From: JAZSNL01 sp045536365 | GTDB taxonomy: Bacteria > Bacillota_I > Bacilli_A > ML615J-28 > CAG-313 | DNA length: 64,000 nt | Direction: 5' to 3' | NCBI GenBank assembly: GCA_045536365.1 | Contig: JAZSNL010000027.1 | Location: 28,439-92,438 of the forward strand | In this document: piece after piece, positions 29,001 to 35,853 of the stretch | Layout: the number at the start of each line of letters is the position of its first letter | Position numbering within the stretch: position 1 is the stretch's first letter | Made by a program: the position numbers and the translations under genes | The notes under the pieces: model-generated | Seen by the model: the letters and a program-made list of their open reading frames with translations, nothing else | The model's database searches: none | Told to the model about the DNA's origin: nothing

Positions 29001-29231
29001 ATCATAATAATTATACTCAATTAATCCATCTTTTCTCTTAAATACTTTTAAATTTCCCTTTCTCAATGATTCTATTTCATATTCTATTTCATCAGAGCCT
29101 GTTACTTCTTCTGATGATATTTCTTCTATCTCATTGTTAGAATATGATGCGGTTAGTTTTCCCAATGGTCCAAAAGGAATACTATTTAATATAATTGAAA
29201 TTACTAGTATTATCTTAAATATTTTTTTCAT
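23040..29231 (-). CDS. Secreted RHS/YD-repeat polymorphic toxin, full length
   Basis: 2063 residues. It has a Sec signal peptide (KKIFKIILVISIILNSIPFG), an N-terminal DNRLREX-like region, and then long arrays of YD repeats (YEYDEYMRLL, YTYDIYGNITSIK, YNYDYQNRLISC) forming the RHS shell. Two β-sandwich, carbohydrate-binding-like inserts (around 870-1000 and 1010-1170, with NHSFESGYKDW and NASFEENNSW) interrupt the array, as in WapA-like clostridial proteins. The core ends with SSRYYSPELCRFISPDD... and NDPVNYYDPTGHS. After that come a Gly/Ala-rich hydrophobic segment and a ~65-residue tip with RRDTTHSHF...RPHTHKY, an Arg/His-rich pattern common in nuclease-type toxins. Contact-dependent competition role is inferred. 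Confidence 0.92.
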   Translation of the reverse strand: MKKIFKIILVISIILNSIPFGPLGKLTASYSNNEIEEISSEEVTGSDEIEYEIESLRKGNLKVFKRKDGLIEYNYYDENIHYFENNQYKEYNVELIENNNSYSNTINEYEIILPKDLKNSNVIIRYHDDEIKIKYLSNTSNRSKSTKKIKEKENIKDVVMSSIVEYKNILKHSTIELIHTPYGLKENIILDKYVENYQFSYILETNLILTNDNNTLYLHNENDKEIFKFTPYNIIDNTGKISYDVNLQIVNLKNGYLITVTPNNDVLKELVYPIVIDPVIEYSDTDIKTNLSSKYFRKNFNGTHEGVKIEKYINNFENSDGTFGSEDISTLTIMEINEEILTGCPNVDTIKFAKLKLEVNSSTSNNSYDIAVNMIKSYYVNGFKLTNYDYEDIDGYTQYETENVGTMKRVGNYYVIDLCNIFKTSTTDLIRLELTAEHIQNNEENVILYGPDDENHTPKLTIAYMDNLGLIDFLTYHNVSSGKNTAYINDCFGNLVVELNDYNLNNQKQPFSISHYYNNITDATLLQHDVGYGLGFRVSFLEKMSEDSIDSKYYYIDESTGRRKYYKEATTNLESESEDNPSERKYVSEEGDDEYLLIDEDAAIKYKKIVQERYEYQYDTEGYLIKIIDLKYDNLTINITYASYKYHNNKLIDEIVDASNNKIKFIYSNGHLVEMEIYKQVYNESETPQSQIAQTNTYEYDNFWRLIKSSCYKGDATLLISEERYSYLNDDKLEKIESYNSNSDGLTFVSNIEFSYQNEKVSQYSSLIGTNKINESDINMYISYYDRKTIYTNDLGQSTKYLFDYFGHTKTVIDNYGNTTHYKYANYNNELYKDNPNYVLKHQILEVSNPINLGYNLVDNHSFESGYKDWNVYSGRIAYISAYGQKAFAVTLTNNNENLLLANQKITIETNKTYTLSSIIKGSGTIKITTNNENLSIYQNEQTYEEEGYNLYKKDFNVTSTDPNELYVDVYINLYTTETDYYSEEVYFDQIMINKNNVDTIYNILPNASFEENNSWSGGTRILRTTDTDVFGNYEMKIEGNSAINQTFDGINIPKNTNITVGGFINANSSNVHIVVQFLNSNTGEQSKSYVLQFYPYLTDYQFSLSDFTVTNEENTDYFDVLMFTVYNTGKNPCYVDNLILTYDLYGVKYEYNELGYITKKTIGTEVTTTEYRDDLRTPVKVTLDQKEVFINQNTLSTSYVLDTVNITENNNEYNQTTTTTINNQTISSVEYGCNNQYVTSQTMNDNQVSYTYNELYGLLTSVKYSDDNEIQYEYDEYMRLLTTNYGKSKVSYVYNDYSNIQEIKILNEFNNEVMSYYFEYNDHLDIEAIYVGKQNQKVRIEKYEYLYHTLNDGKKLYTGLVSKVIKGNTDFNYERYEYNQEYEVSKIYIKNSATEEIQTAELLYDSYKNLSIYQDLINDKIYMYNYDYQNRLISCLDEKMSGVKYEYIDEEQIKVKYIVEGTDIITLLYRYEEDELVELFSDSIISKPRETIDAYGRTTSKIIESTTNDEIMNINYIYNQNKINELQAYELEINGDIIRYTYTYDIYGNITSIKKEINNVEKENINYIYNNKQELIVENIIREGEPILCTIYAYDEIGNIIQLVRTVKLQEYSNLPYKIEFTYNSNVKTKLVTYTIFESNESSGVTYDLLYDELGNIISDDENTYIYELDKLVAIQNNSKNITYEYDCNGFRTYKKVLNTDGTYQETYYNVSENKIIKETRYDSSTNTTTYIIYIYDESGVAGFKTGTDIDNLTTYYYVKNLQNDVIQIIDINSNVVVEYTYDAYGNVFVSGTLSNTIGKLNPYRYRGYYYDEETSLFWLSSRYYSPELCRFISPDDVEYLDPESVNGLNLYTYCGNDPVNYYDPTGHSAILIGLIIGAVIGAAVGFGTAAYSDYQDDGQVFNGSVAWYDYLGATVLGGAIGAGIGAGIGYIAPQIGSALSSFASSSFTLGGGISISASGAATMSAGLTITGAQILQGAGILAGLGIMYLLPKQGGVPNSVVSKNGSTGVYDENGNLVSRRDTTHSHFIKELGDYFRPHTHKYVWKFIKGAWRLVKEIVLPY
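23680..23785 (-). repeat. RHS core 3'-end repeat, copy 1 (in the expressed gene)
   Basis: Encodes ETSLFWLSSRYYSPELCRF to DPESVNGLNL in the full-length gene. Matches the orphan copies at 22286-22392 (very close) and 20710-20816 (diverged). Confidence 0.88.
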
Positions 29232-29314
29232 CTTTTTTACCTCCTTCTACTAATTTCAATTATATTATACATATTATAATTGTCGAATTTTGTCGTTTTT
29301 TGTAGGATTTATAT

Positions 29315-29348
29315 AAAATAAAAAAGTCATCTAGAAATAGATGACTTT
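29315..29348 (-). terminator. Terminator after the DUF898 gene
   Basis: Perfect 10-bp stem AAAGTCATCT/AGATGACTTT followed on the minus strand by a T-rich tract, just past the stop at 29353. Confidence 0.8.
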
Positions 29349-29352
29349 AATA

Positions 29353-29652
29353 TTATTCAAAATGAGTGTGTTCTACTACCCATGCTTTCATTTTAATAGA
29401 AAGCCAGAATGAGTATATACCAAGAGTAATGATAGTTAGTAAAAACCATTTAATATATTGACCAAATAATTGTACACCAGTACCATCAAATACTAATTGT
29501 CTACCATCAATAATAGTATGTTCTGCTAACCAGTTTTCTTTTAGACATACTGCCCATGGTGTTCCTATTCCTAAAGTAACTGTTATAATTAGTCCTTGTA
29601 GAATACTGATTCCTATTAAACCTAGTAATCCTCCTGTAAATTTAGATTGCAT
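29353..29652 (-). CDS. DUF898/YjgN-like small membrane protein
   Basis: 99 residues with two hydrophobic helices (about 8-32 and 64-88). The segment FDGTGVQLFGQYIKWFLLTIITLGIYSFW, written here in part, carries the G-x-G-x-Q-LFG-x-YI-KW-x(3)-TI-x-TLGIY-FW pattern typical of DUF898 (YjgN) proteins. This is a short single-module version compared with the usual longer multi-pass members. Function of the family is unknown. It is the last gene of a small minus-strand group with two lipoproteins and a TIR protein. Confidence 0.75.
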   Translation of the reverse strand: MQSKFTGGLLGLIGISILQGLIITVTLGIGTPWAVCLKENWLAEHTIIDGRQLVFDGTGVQLFGQYIKWFLLTIITLGIYSFWLSIKMKAWVVEHTHFE

Positions 29653-29669
29653 ATTTTTCTCCTTTCTTT

Positions 29670-30356
29670 TTAGAATATTTCATAAAATGATTTATTATTT
29701 ATTAAATGATATACTTCATCATTTAAATAAAAGATATCTTCAGATAATATTAAAATATTACCAAATTCTGTTTCAATATAATGAGTAAAGTCATTTTCAG
29801 GTAAATATTGACCTGTGTATTTTTCAAATTCAAGAGTATCTAAATTACTGATTTTTGTTACTAATTCGACAGTATCATTATCATAATTATATTGATAAAC
29901 TGAATGTTCACTCATATATGAAGAAATAGTATATGTGTGTGTTGCATATTCTTCTTTTATTTGTGGAATTGAATTTAATTTAAAGTGTTCGTCATTATTA
30001 GAATAATATCCATCAATAATATGGATTGAATTAACAATATCATCGGAATAATAGAATTCAACCATCATATATTCAGCTCCTGGAGTTTGTTCAAATGATT
30101 CTACTTTTCTCATGCGTAATGATTTATATGAATTAAAAATATTTTTTATTGCTGTTTTTTCTGTTGTGTAAATATATTCAACACAAGAAAAATCATTTAA
30201 AATAACTGGTTCTTTAGTAATTTTAACCATTCCAATTTCTTCATATGAAGATAGTAACCAATTTTCATATACTGATACTTTACTAACATTTCGATCACAT
30301 CCTGAAAGGATTGATAAATTAATTATTGTTATAAGTATGATTATAAGTTTTTTCAT
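29670..30356 (-). CDS. Lipoprotein of unknown function
   Basis: 228 residues. The signal peptide KKLIIILITIINLSILSGC with lipobox LSGC (Cys20) is identical to that of the next upstream gene. The mature part (NVSKVSVYENWLLSSYEEIG ...) is β-rich, with no recognised domain. It is 8 nt downstream of the ankyrin-like lipoprotein gene and 17 nt upstream of the DUF898 gene. Likely anchored on the outer face of the membrane. Confidence 0.65.
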   Translation of the reverse strand: MKKLIIILITIINLSILSGCDRNVSKVSVYENWLLSSYEEIGMVKITKEPVILNDFSCVEYIYTTEKTAIKNIFNSYKSLRMRKVESFEQTPGAEYMMVEFYYSDDIVNSIHIIDGYYSNNDEHFKLNSIPQIKEEYATHTYTISSYMSEHSVYQYNYDNDTVELVTKISNLDTLEFEKYTGQYLPENDFTHYIETEFGNILILSEDIFYLNDEVYHLINNKSFYEIF

Positions 30357-30357
30357 A
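30297..30357 (-). repeat. Duplicated lipoprotein signal-peptide block, copy 1
   Basis: About 60 bp covering the start codon and signal peptide, essentially identical to 31052-31112. The mature coding parts downstream are unrelated. Confidence 0.85.
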
Positions 30358-30364
30358 TTCTCAC

Positions 30365-31111
30365 CTATTTAAAAAGACTTTCTAGTGTTTCTTTTGTAAT
30401 TGTTTCATTATTTTCTTTTAATAACTCTAATGTTTCAATTAACACCTTAGTATCCGCTTCTTGTGCGTATTGTTTATCTAGTTGACATGTAAGTGTTAAA
30501 AGCATTACATCAGAATATTTTTTTGAATATGATATCAAGTCTTCTATAGAATGGTTAGGATTTTCATTAATATATTGATTTATTTCAATACTAATAAAAT
30601 CTAATATTCTCACCGCAAGTTTTGATGTATTTATTGAAGTTTCATTATAAAAGATGAAATTCAATATTTGATAATTAAATATATATTTTATTCCTTCATT
30701 AGAATATATATTAATTCCATTTATTGTTTCATTATATTCTCCATTTATCATATCATTTATATATAGAGTATCTGCTTTTTTAGTTAATAAGTATTTTGTT
30801 ATTTCATCTAAATTATTAGCACATGATAAGGATAAACTTGTGTTATCATTATTCAAAATATTAATATCCGCATTCTTTTCAACTAATAATTTTATTAATT
30901 CAATGTTGGAAGAAGTTTCCACCGCATACAATAAAGGATATTGATTATTAATCATTACTTCATTTATTTTTTCAGGGTATTTATTGAAATATTCATCAAT
31001 AACTAAAATATCATTATTTTTGATTGCGGTAGGAATATTTTTATGTTTATTACATCCTGAAAGGATTGATAAATTAATTATTGTTATAAGTATGATTATA
31101 AGTTTTTTCAT
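30365..31111 (-). CDS. Ankyrin-repeat-like lipoprotein
   Basis: 248 residues. Same signal peptide as the downstream gene, cleaved before Cys20 (LSGC). Residues ~30-110 look like two to three ankyrin repeats (SSNIELIKLLVEKNADINIL, NLDEITKYLLTKKADTLYIN), matching the helix-loop-helix consensus LLxxGADxN. The C-terminal half is helical and unassigned. It is an exported, membrane-anchored protein-binding module by inference. It follows the TIR gene with 15 nt spacing in the same direction. Confidence 0.7.
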   Translation of the reverse strand: MKKLIIILITIINLSILSGCNKHKNIPTAIKNNDILVIDEYFNKYPEKINEVMINNQYPLLYAVETSSNIELIKLLVEKNADINILNNDNTSLSLSCANNLDEITKYLLTKKADTLYINDMINGEYNETINGINIYSNEGIKYIFNYQILNFIFYNETSINTSKLAVRILDFISIEINQYINENPNHSIEDLISYSKKYSDVMLLTLTCQLDKQYAQEADTKVLIETLELLKENNETITKETLESLFK

Positions 31112-31112
31112 A
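31052..31112 (-). repeat. Duplicated lipoprotein signal-peptide block, copy 2
   Basis: Counterpart of 30297-30357 at the 5' end of the ankyrin-like lipoprotein gene. Confidence 0.85.
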
Positions 31113-31126
31113 TATTCTTCCTTTCA

Positions 31127-32164
31127 TTATTTTAAAATTTCGATTAGTTCTTTAACGTTTTCTATATTATTCTTTAACACACAATCAATTTGAACATCTT
31201 CTAATGGTAAAGCAAATGGTGTTCCTCTTAAGGGGAATGGTTTATTTAACCATGTTATACATAGTTTTTCTGCGCTTTCTAATTGAAAAAGATTAATTGC
31301 TCGTTTTAGTTCTTTTCCTACCCATACTGAATTTAATGAATTTTCTGATAACATTAAGATAAATTTATCTGCTTTTTGTAATGCATGTTCAATAATATAA
31401 GCATAATTTGTTCCTGATGGTATATCAAAAGGAGCCATCCAACATTTAATGTTATTTTTTTGTAATTCTTCTCTTATTTTATTTACAAAATAAAAATCTT
31501 TTGTACTGTAAGAAATGAAACAATATTTATCATTTCCATATTGATAATTAAATTTAGATGTACATTGATTATAATATTCATTGTCAGCTATATTTTTTTG
31601 ATTTGGCATTATTAAATTATAAAATAAATTATCGATTTGATTTTTAATTTCTTGTTTTTCTGCTGTTAATCTAGTTATATTAATAGTACCTCTAATAAAC
31701 TCAGATAATGATCGTTTATTTCTAATTATATCATCAAGATTATATGAAATAATATTTTCTAAATCAACACGTCCATCATAAAGAATATCTAATAATAAGA
31801 ATTCACATCCCCCACTATATGTCCAACCAATATCATTATTATCTTCTAAATACATATAAAATTCACAAAAATGTTCTGGATTAAAATATATATGCCCTAG
31901 CCTTTTAGTTTGTAATACACGTTTAAAACCTTCAAATGGAAAAGGAGGTTTTAGACATAAACCATGTAAATCATTCATAAAACCTGGTAAAAAATAATCA
32001 CATCTATTTCCTGAATCTATATGGAATAAATTTAAATTAGCTAATAACTTTTCTCCTGCTGGAGTAATATCATCAGGATTTAATAATATTACGTAAAAAT
32101 ATCTTTGATTATGATTATTAAGTCGATGTCTTTTTAAATCATCAATTGAACTTATTAGAATCAT
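31127..32164 (-). CDS. TIR-domain protein with a novel N-terminal domain
   Basis: 345 residues. Residues ~213-340 form a TIR domain: YCFISYSTKDFYFVNKIREEL, box-2-like WMAPFDIPSGTNY, and W281-x-x-K-E285 (VWVGKEL), with E285 at the NADase glutamate position. The first ~190 residues (RYFYVILLNPDDITPAGEKL ... GWTYSGGCEFLLLDILYDG) belong to no family I recognise and could be the sensor part. No signal or membrane helix is seen. RBS TAGGAG. It heads a minus-strand group with the two lipoproteins and the DUF898 gene. NAD+-consuming effector is the usual role of such domains and is not shown here. Confidence 0.8.
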   Translation of the reverse strand: MILISSIDDLKRHRLNNHNQRYFYVILLNPDDITPAGEKLLANLNLFHIDSGNRCDYFLPGFMNDLHGLCLKPPFPFEGFKRVLQTKRLGHIYFNPEHFCEFYMYLEDNNDIGWTYSGGCEFLLLDILYDGRVDLENIISYNLDDIIRNKRSLSEFIRGTINITRLTAEKQEIKNQIDNLFYNLIMPNQKNIADNEYYNQCTSKFNYQYGNDKYCFISYSTKDFYFVNKIREELQKNNIKCWMAPFDIPSGTNYAYIIEHALQKADKFILMLSENSLNSVWVGKELKRAINLFQLESAEKLCITWLNKPFPLRGTPFALPLEDVQIDCVLKNNIENVKELIEILK

Positions 32165-32180
32165 ATTTTTCTCCTATATA

Positions 32181-33515
32181 TTAATAATTATATTTCTTTT
32201 TATTTGCAATTAAAAAAATGAAAGTTAAGGTTGCGGCAGTGAGTTCTGCAATAACAACTGAAGCCCAAATACCATCAACAGGTGGATTCCAGACAAGTGG
32301 TAATAATAATACTGCTGCCATTTGGAATACTAATGTTCTTAAAAATGACATTATAGCAGAAATAAGACCATTATTTAAAGCAGTGAAAAATCCAGAACCA
32401 AATATCGCAATACCACAAAATAAGAATTGGAATGAGAATATTCTAAATCCTCTAATTGTTAAATCAAGTGTTTCAGGGCTTTTACTCATAAATATTAAAG
32501 ATAATGGTTCTGCAAGTAACTCACCTAATAATAACATAGATATAGATAAAATAGCCATTATTATTAAACTTTTCTTTAGTAAGCTCTTTAATTCACTTTG
32601 ATTCTTCGCTCCATAATGATAACCGATAATTGGAGCTGTTCCAATAGAATAACCTATAAAGATTGCAACAAAAATAAATCCAACATACATCATTACACCA
32701 TATGCAGCAACACCTGATTTACCTGCATATGCAAGTAATTGAACATTATATAATAAACCAACAAGTGACATCGCAATATTACTCATTAACTCAGAAGAAC
32801 CATTTGTGCATGTTTTAAATAATGCTTTAATATCAAAATCAGGTTTTGTTAATTTCAATAAACTTGAATTAGGTCTTATAAAATAAATTATTGGAATAAT
32901 ACCACCAACTACTTGACTTATTGCTGTAGCAAAAGCAGCACCCTCAACGCCCCATTTAAATACCGCAATAAATAAAGCATCTAAAACCATATTAGTTACA
33001 CCTGCTGCTATTGTCGTATATAAACCTATTTGTGGTTTTTCAGCAGTAACAAAGAAACTTTGAAATTCTTGTTGTAACATAAAAAATGGTAATGCGGATA
33101 AAATAATCGTTGCATATAAAACACAATCTTCTAACATTTCTCCTTCTGCTCCTAATGCAGCAGCAAGAGGTCTAACAAAAATAATACCTAATACTGCAAT
33201 AACAATTCCTGTTATAACAGAAACTAATGTTAACATTGAAAATAACCCATTAGCTTTTTTAAGATTACCTTCTCCCATTGTTTTAGATATTAACGCATTC
33301 CCCCCTGCACCATACATAAATCCAAACGCCCCTAAAATCATAATAAAAGGCATTATAAAGTTTATTGCTGCAAAAGGTGTTTCTCCAACAAAGTTAGCTA
33401 CAAATAAACCATCTACAACACCATATATTGATGTGAATACCATCATCGCAATACAAGGTATTGTAAATTTAAATAGTTTTTTATATGTAAAGTGATCAGA
33501 TAATTGAATACTCAT
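32181..33515 (-). CDS. MATE-family multidrug efflux transporter
   Basis: 444 residues with about 12 membrane helices in two homologous halves. The N-terminal IPCIAMMVFTSIYGVVDGLF and VGETPFAAINFIMPF segments are characteristic of the MepA-like clade of Na+/H+-driven MATE exporters. Length is normal. The gene starts one base after the stop of the cytidylate-kinase-like gene, so the two are co-transcribed. Substrates cannot be predicted. Confidence 0.92.
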   Translation of the reverse strand: MSIQLSDHFTYKKLFKFTIPCIAMMVFTSIYGVVDGLFVANFVGETPFAAINFIMPFIMILGAFGFMYGAGGNALISKTMGEGNLKKANGLFSMLTLVSVITGIVIAVLGIIFVRPLAAALGAEGEMLEDCVLYATIILSALPFFMLQQEFQSFFVTAEKPQIGLYTTIAAGVTNMVLDALFIAVFKWGVEGAAFATAISQVVGGIIPIIYFIRPNSSLLKLTKPDFDIKALFKTCTNGSSELMSNIAMSLVGLLYNVQLLAYAGKSGVAAYGVMMYVGFIFVAIFIGYSIGTAPIIGYHYGAKNQSELKSLLKKSLIIMAILSISMLLLGELLAEPLSLIFMSKSPETLDLTIRGFRIFSFQFLFCGIAIFGSGFFTALNNGLISAIMSFLRTLVFQMAAVLLLPLVWNPPVDGIWASVVIAELTAATLTFIFLIANKKKYNY

Positions 33516-33516
33516 T

Positions 33517-34131
33517 TTACTGACCCCAATAATTTATTACATAATCTTTTACCGCAGGAACTAATTTTTTTATTTCCCAATCGGTTGTATTAATAATTAA
33601 ATGGTATGATTCACGATCACCCCAAATTTTATTAGTTACTATTTCACGATTTTTAGAACGATTTTTATCAATTCTCTTAATATTTTTTTCTATTTCTTTT
33701 CTTGTTAATCTCTCATTTTCATTTGCGCGTTCTTCACATCTTTTAATTTTTGACTCCATGCTTGCACAAACAAAGATATTAAATGGTTTATATTCAGATA
33801 AAATAATATCAGCATTTTGTCCTACAATTACAAAATCTTTATTTAGACTCGCTATTTTCTCTATTACTTTCTTTTGTTCTACTAAGATATTAATCTTAGA
33901 ATTATTTATAGTCAAGTAACTTGTAAAGCTTTGTCTATATACAATAGGAATATCTCTCCACCCTTGATTTTCTAATGTGTTTTCTACATATTTTTCATCT
34001 AGTCCTTGATTTTGTGATATTGCAGAAATGATTTCACGGTCATAATAATCAAATCCTAACTCTTCAGCAAGTCGCTTGCCAAGTTCTCTTCCACCACTAC
34101 CAAATTCACGACTTATTGTTATTATTCTCAT
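33517..34131 (-). CDS. Cytidylate kinase-like P-loop protein
   Basis: 204 residues of the cytidylate-kinase-like (AAA_26) family. MRIITISREFGSGGRELGKR gives a modified P-loop (GSGGRELG), followed by the typical LGFDYYDREII. FVIVGQNADIIL lies in the centre, and an ERANENERLTRKE lid and a final DKNRSKNREIVT-type Arg/Lys segment follow. This family is common in anaerobic Bacillota beside MATE genes, and its phosphate acceptor is not established. The true cmk is normally longer and has a GKGP-type loop. Probably in one operon with the MATE and alkD-like genes. Confidence 0.85.
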   Translation of the reverse strand: MRIITISREFGSGGRELGKRLAEELGFDYYDREIISAISQNQGLDEKYVENTLENQGWRDIPIVYRQSFTSYLTINNSKINILVEQKKVIEKIASLNKDFVIVGQNADIILSEYKPFNIFVCASMESKIKRCEERANENERLTRKEIEKNIKRIDKNRSKNREIVTNKIWGDRESYHLIINTTDWEIKKLVPAVKDYVINYWGQ

Positions 34132-34150
34132 ACTAACCTCCGCAATTTTA

Positions 34151-34861
34151 TTATTTTCGATATTGATTTAATATTTCTTTATTTTCTTTAGATACACGAT
34201 ATGAATCATGTATTTTACTTATAGCTTTATTTTGAGTAAATTTATTTAAATTATTTTCTTTTATGAAATTTAATGTTTCATTAGGATATTTAATATACAT
34301 ATCACATATTAACCAAGCTTGAGCCATATTAATATAATATTCATCTTTATTAATTTTATTTAAAGTATCAAATATAATCTCTAAATTATCTTTTTTAATA
34401 AAATGATTCAGTATTAAAACAAGTCCAATACGGGATATGAATTCAGATTCATTTAATGAAAGACAAATAGATAAAGGAAAATATTTTTCTTCATATTTTC
34501 TTATTTGCTTAATTGAACTACAAAAACTATCACATATGCCCCAATTATCTATTTTATTAATATATTCTTTAAAATAATTAAAGAATATTTTTTCATCTTT
34601 AATATGCGAAATAACTAATCCTTGAATCAGTACTTCTTCATAATAATTATTTTCAATGTATTTTAAAAATTCAATATAATCAGTTTTAATTATTTGTTTT
34701 GTAATAGCACGAATAATAGGAACTCTTATTCCTATTATTTCATATTTAGAATTTAATATTAATTTACTATGAAATTCTTTATATTTTTTATCTTGAAAAG
34801 TTTTTAGATATTCAATAAATTTTTTATATTCTAATTTATTCCAACATTGATTTTCAATCAT
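34151..34861 (-). CDS. AlkD-like DNA alkylation repair protein (HEAT-repeat glycosylase family)
   Basis: 236 residues, all-helical, with the DNA-alkylation-repair pattern: LGIRVPIIRAITKQI-type segment near residue 45, LIQGLVISHI, DNWGICDSFCSSIKQI (the Asp/Trp region that lines the DNA-binding groove of AlkD), and AQAWLICDMYIKYP near the end. AlkD enzymes excise bulky N3- and N7-alkylated bases. Length matches the family. It is 19 nt upstream of the cytidylate-kinase-like gene on the same strand. Confidence 0.88.
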   Translation of the reverse strand: MIENQCWNKLEYKKFIEYLKTFQDKKYKEFHSKLILNSKYEIIGIRVPIIRAITKQIIKTDYIEFLKYIENNYYEEVLIQGLVISHIKDEKIFFNYFKEYINKIDNWGICDSFCSSIKQIRKYEEKYFPLSICLSLNESEFISRIGLVLILNHFIKKDNLEIIFDTLNKINKDEYYINMAQAWLICDMYIKYPNETLNFIKENNLNKFTQNKAISKIHDSYRVSKENKEILNQYRK

Positions 34862-34876
34862 ATTATATTTCTATTA

Positions 34877-35752
34877 TTAATTTTTATATGTAATAATAAT
34901 ATCTCCTGTTGTAAGTGTTATTCTACATTCTCCACCTTCACGTGTATCAGGAACTTTTACTTTACCTGTTGTACTTTTTCCAACAAAGAATTTTGATGAT
35001 AATATAGTTCCTTTAACGTTTCCTGTTGTAAGTGTTATATATATATTTTCTGCATCAAAACTATCTAATATAACATCTCCTGTTGTACCTTCGATTTTTA
35101 AATCTTTTAAAAGAATTAAGTTTTGTAGTTTTGTTTTTCCTGTTGATATCTTAATATCTAATGATTCAGCATTAGAATTTTCAATATCAATATCTCCAGT
35201 TGTAGATTCAATACTTAAATGACCTAATTCAGAGTTTTCAATATCGATATCTCCGGTTGTTATTTTAATGTCAAAATTATTTGTAACATTTGAAGAAAAT
35301 TCGATATCACCAGTTGTCATTTCAATATTAATATTTTCAAATATGAATCCTTTATCTATTTCTAAATCGCTTGTAGTACAGTCAATATTTAAAGATTTTA
35401 TTGATTCTTTTGATAAATATATATCAAGTGTATAAGTAGTAAAATTTAAAAAGCGATCATAGAATGTACGAATATCGTTTTCTTTAATGATTAATGTTTC
35501 ATTTTCAACTTTTATATCAAAAGATAATCCTTTATTTTCTGTATATATTACTTTATTTTCATTATTTTTTGATAAATATAAATTAATATCATTTGTTGTT
35601 ACATCAATATTAATATTATTATATTCTTCTTCTATCAAATAGTTCTTAATTTCTTCTGTTGATTTAATTTGAATATTTCTTATTACAAAAATAATAACAA
35701 TTAATGAAAAAATAAAAATTAAAGAAAATAAGATTTTAAATACTTTTTTCAT
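34877..35752 (-). CDS. DUF4097-family β-helix protein, membrane-anchored
   Basis: 291 residues. One N-terminal membrane helix (FKILFSLIFIFSLIVIIFVI) is followed by an extracytoplasmic β-repeat domain in which the unit (I)(D/K)xTTGDIxIxxS recurs about eight times (TTGDIEFSS, TTGDIDIENS, STGKTKL, TTGDVIL, TTGNVKG, TTGKVKV, TTGDIIITYK). This is the DUF4097/LiaG-like adhesin fold, often tied to cell-envelope stress operons. ATG at 35752 follows AAAGAGGTG. The upstream GTG is within this RBS. No LiaRS-like genes are adjacent. Confidence 0.85.
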   Translation of the reverse strand: MKKVFKILFSLIFIFSLIVIIFVIRNIQIKSTEEIKNYLIEEEYNNINIDVTTNDINLYLSKNNENKVIYTENKGLSFDIKVENETLIIKENDIRTFYDRFLNFTTYTLDIYLSKESIKSLNIDCTTSDLEIDKGFIFENINIEMTTGDIEFSSNVTNNFDIKITTGDIDIENSELGHLSIESTTGDIDIENSNAESLDIKISTGKTKLQNLILLKDLKIEGTTGDVILDSFDAENIYITLTTGNVKGTILSSKFFVGKSTTGKVKVPDTREGGECRITLTTGDIIITYKN

Positions 35753-35826
35753 AATTATCACCTCTTTATTATATTTAATATAATTATAACACAGAAATTA
35801 AATATTTACTATACTTTTACAAAAAT

Positions 35827-35850
35827 AAACCCGGTTTAAAACCGGGTTTA
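35827..35850 (-). terminator. Terminator after the YfcC-family gene
   Basis: Perfect hairpin AAACCCGGTTT/AAACCGGGTTT, 3 nt beyond the stop codon, followed by ATTTTTGT on the minus strand. Confidence 0.85.
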
Positions 35851-35853
35851 TAA

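Noticed and set aside
32218..32601. Plus-strand frame opposite the MATE gene
   Set aside because: Antisense to a well-supported transporter and without a start signal.
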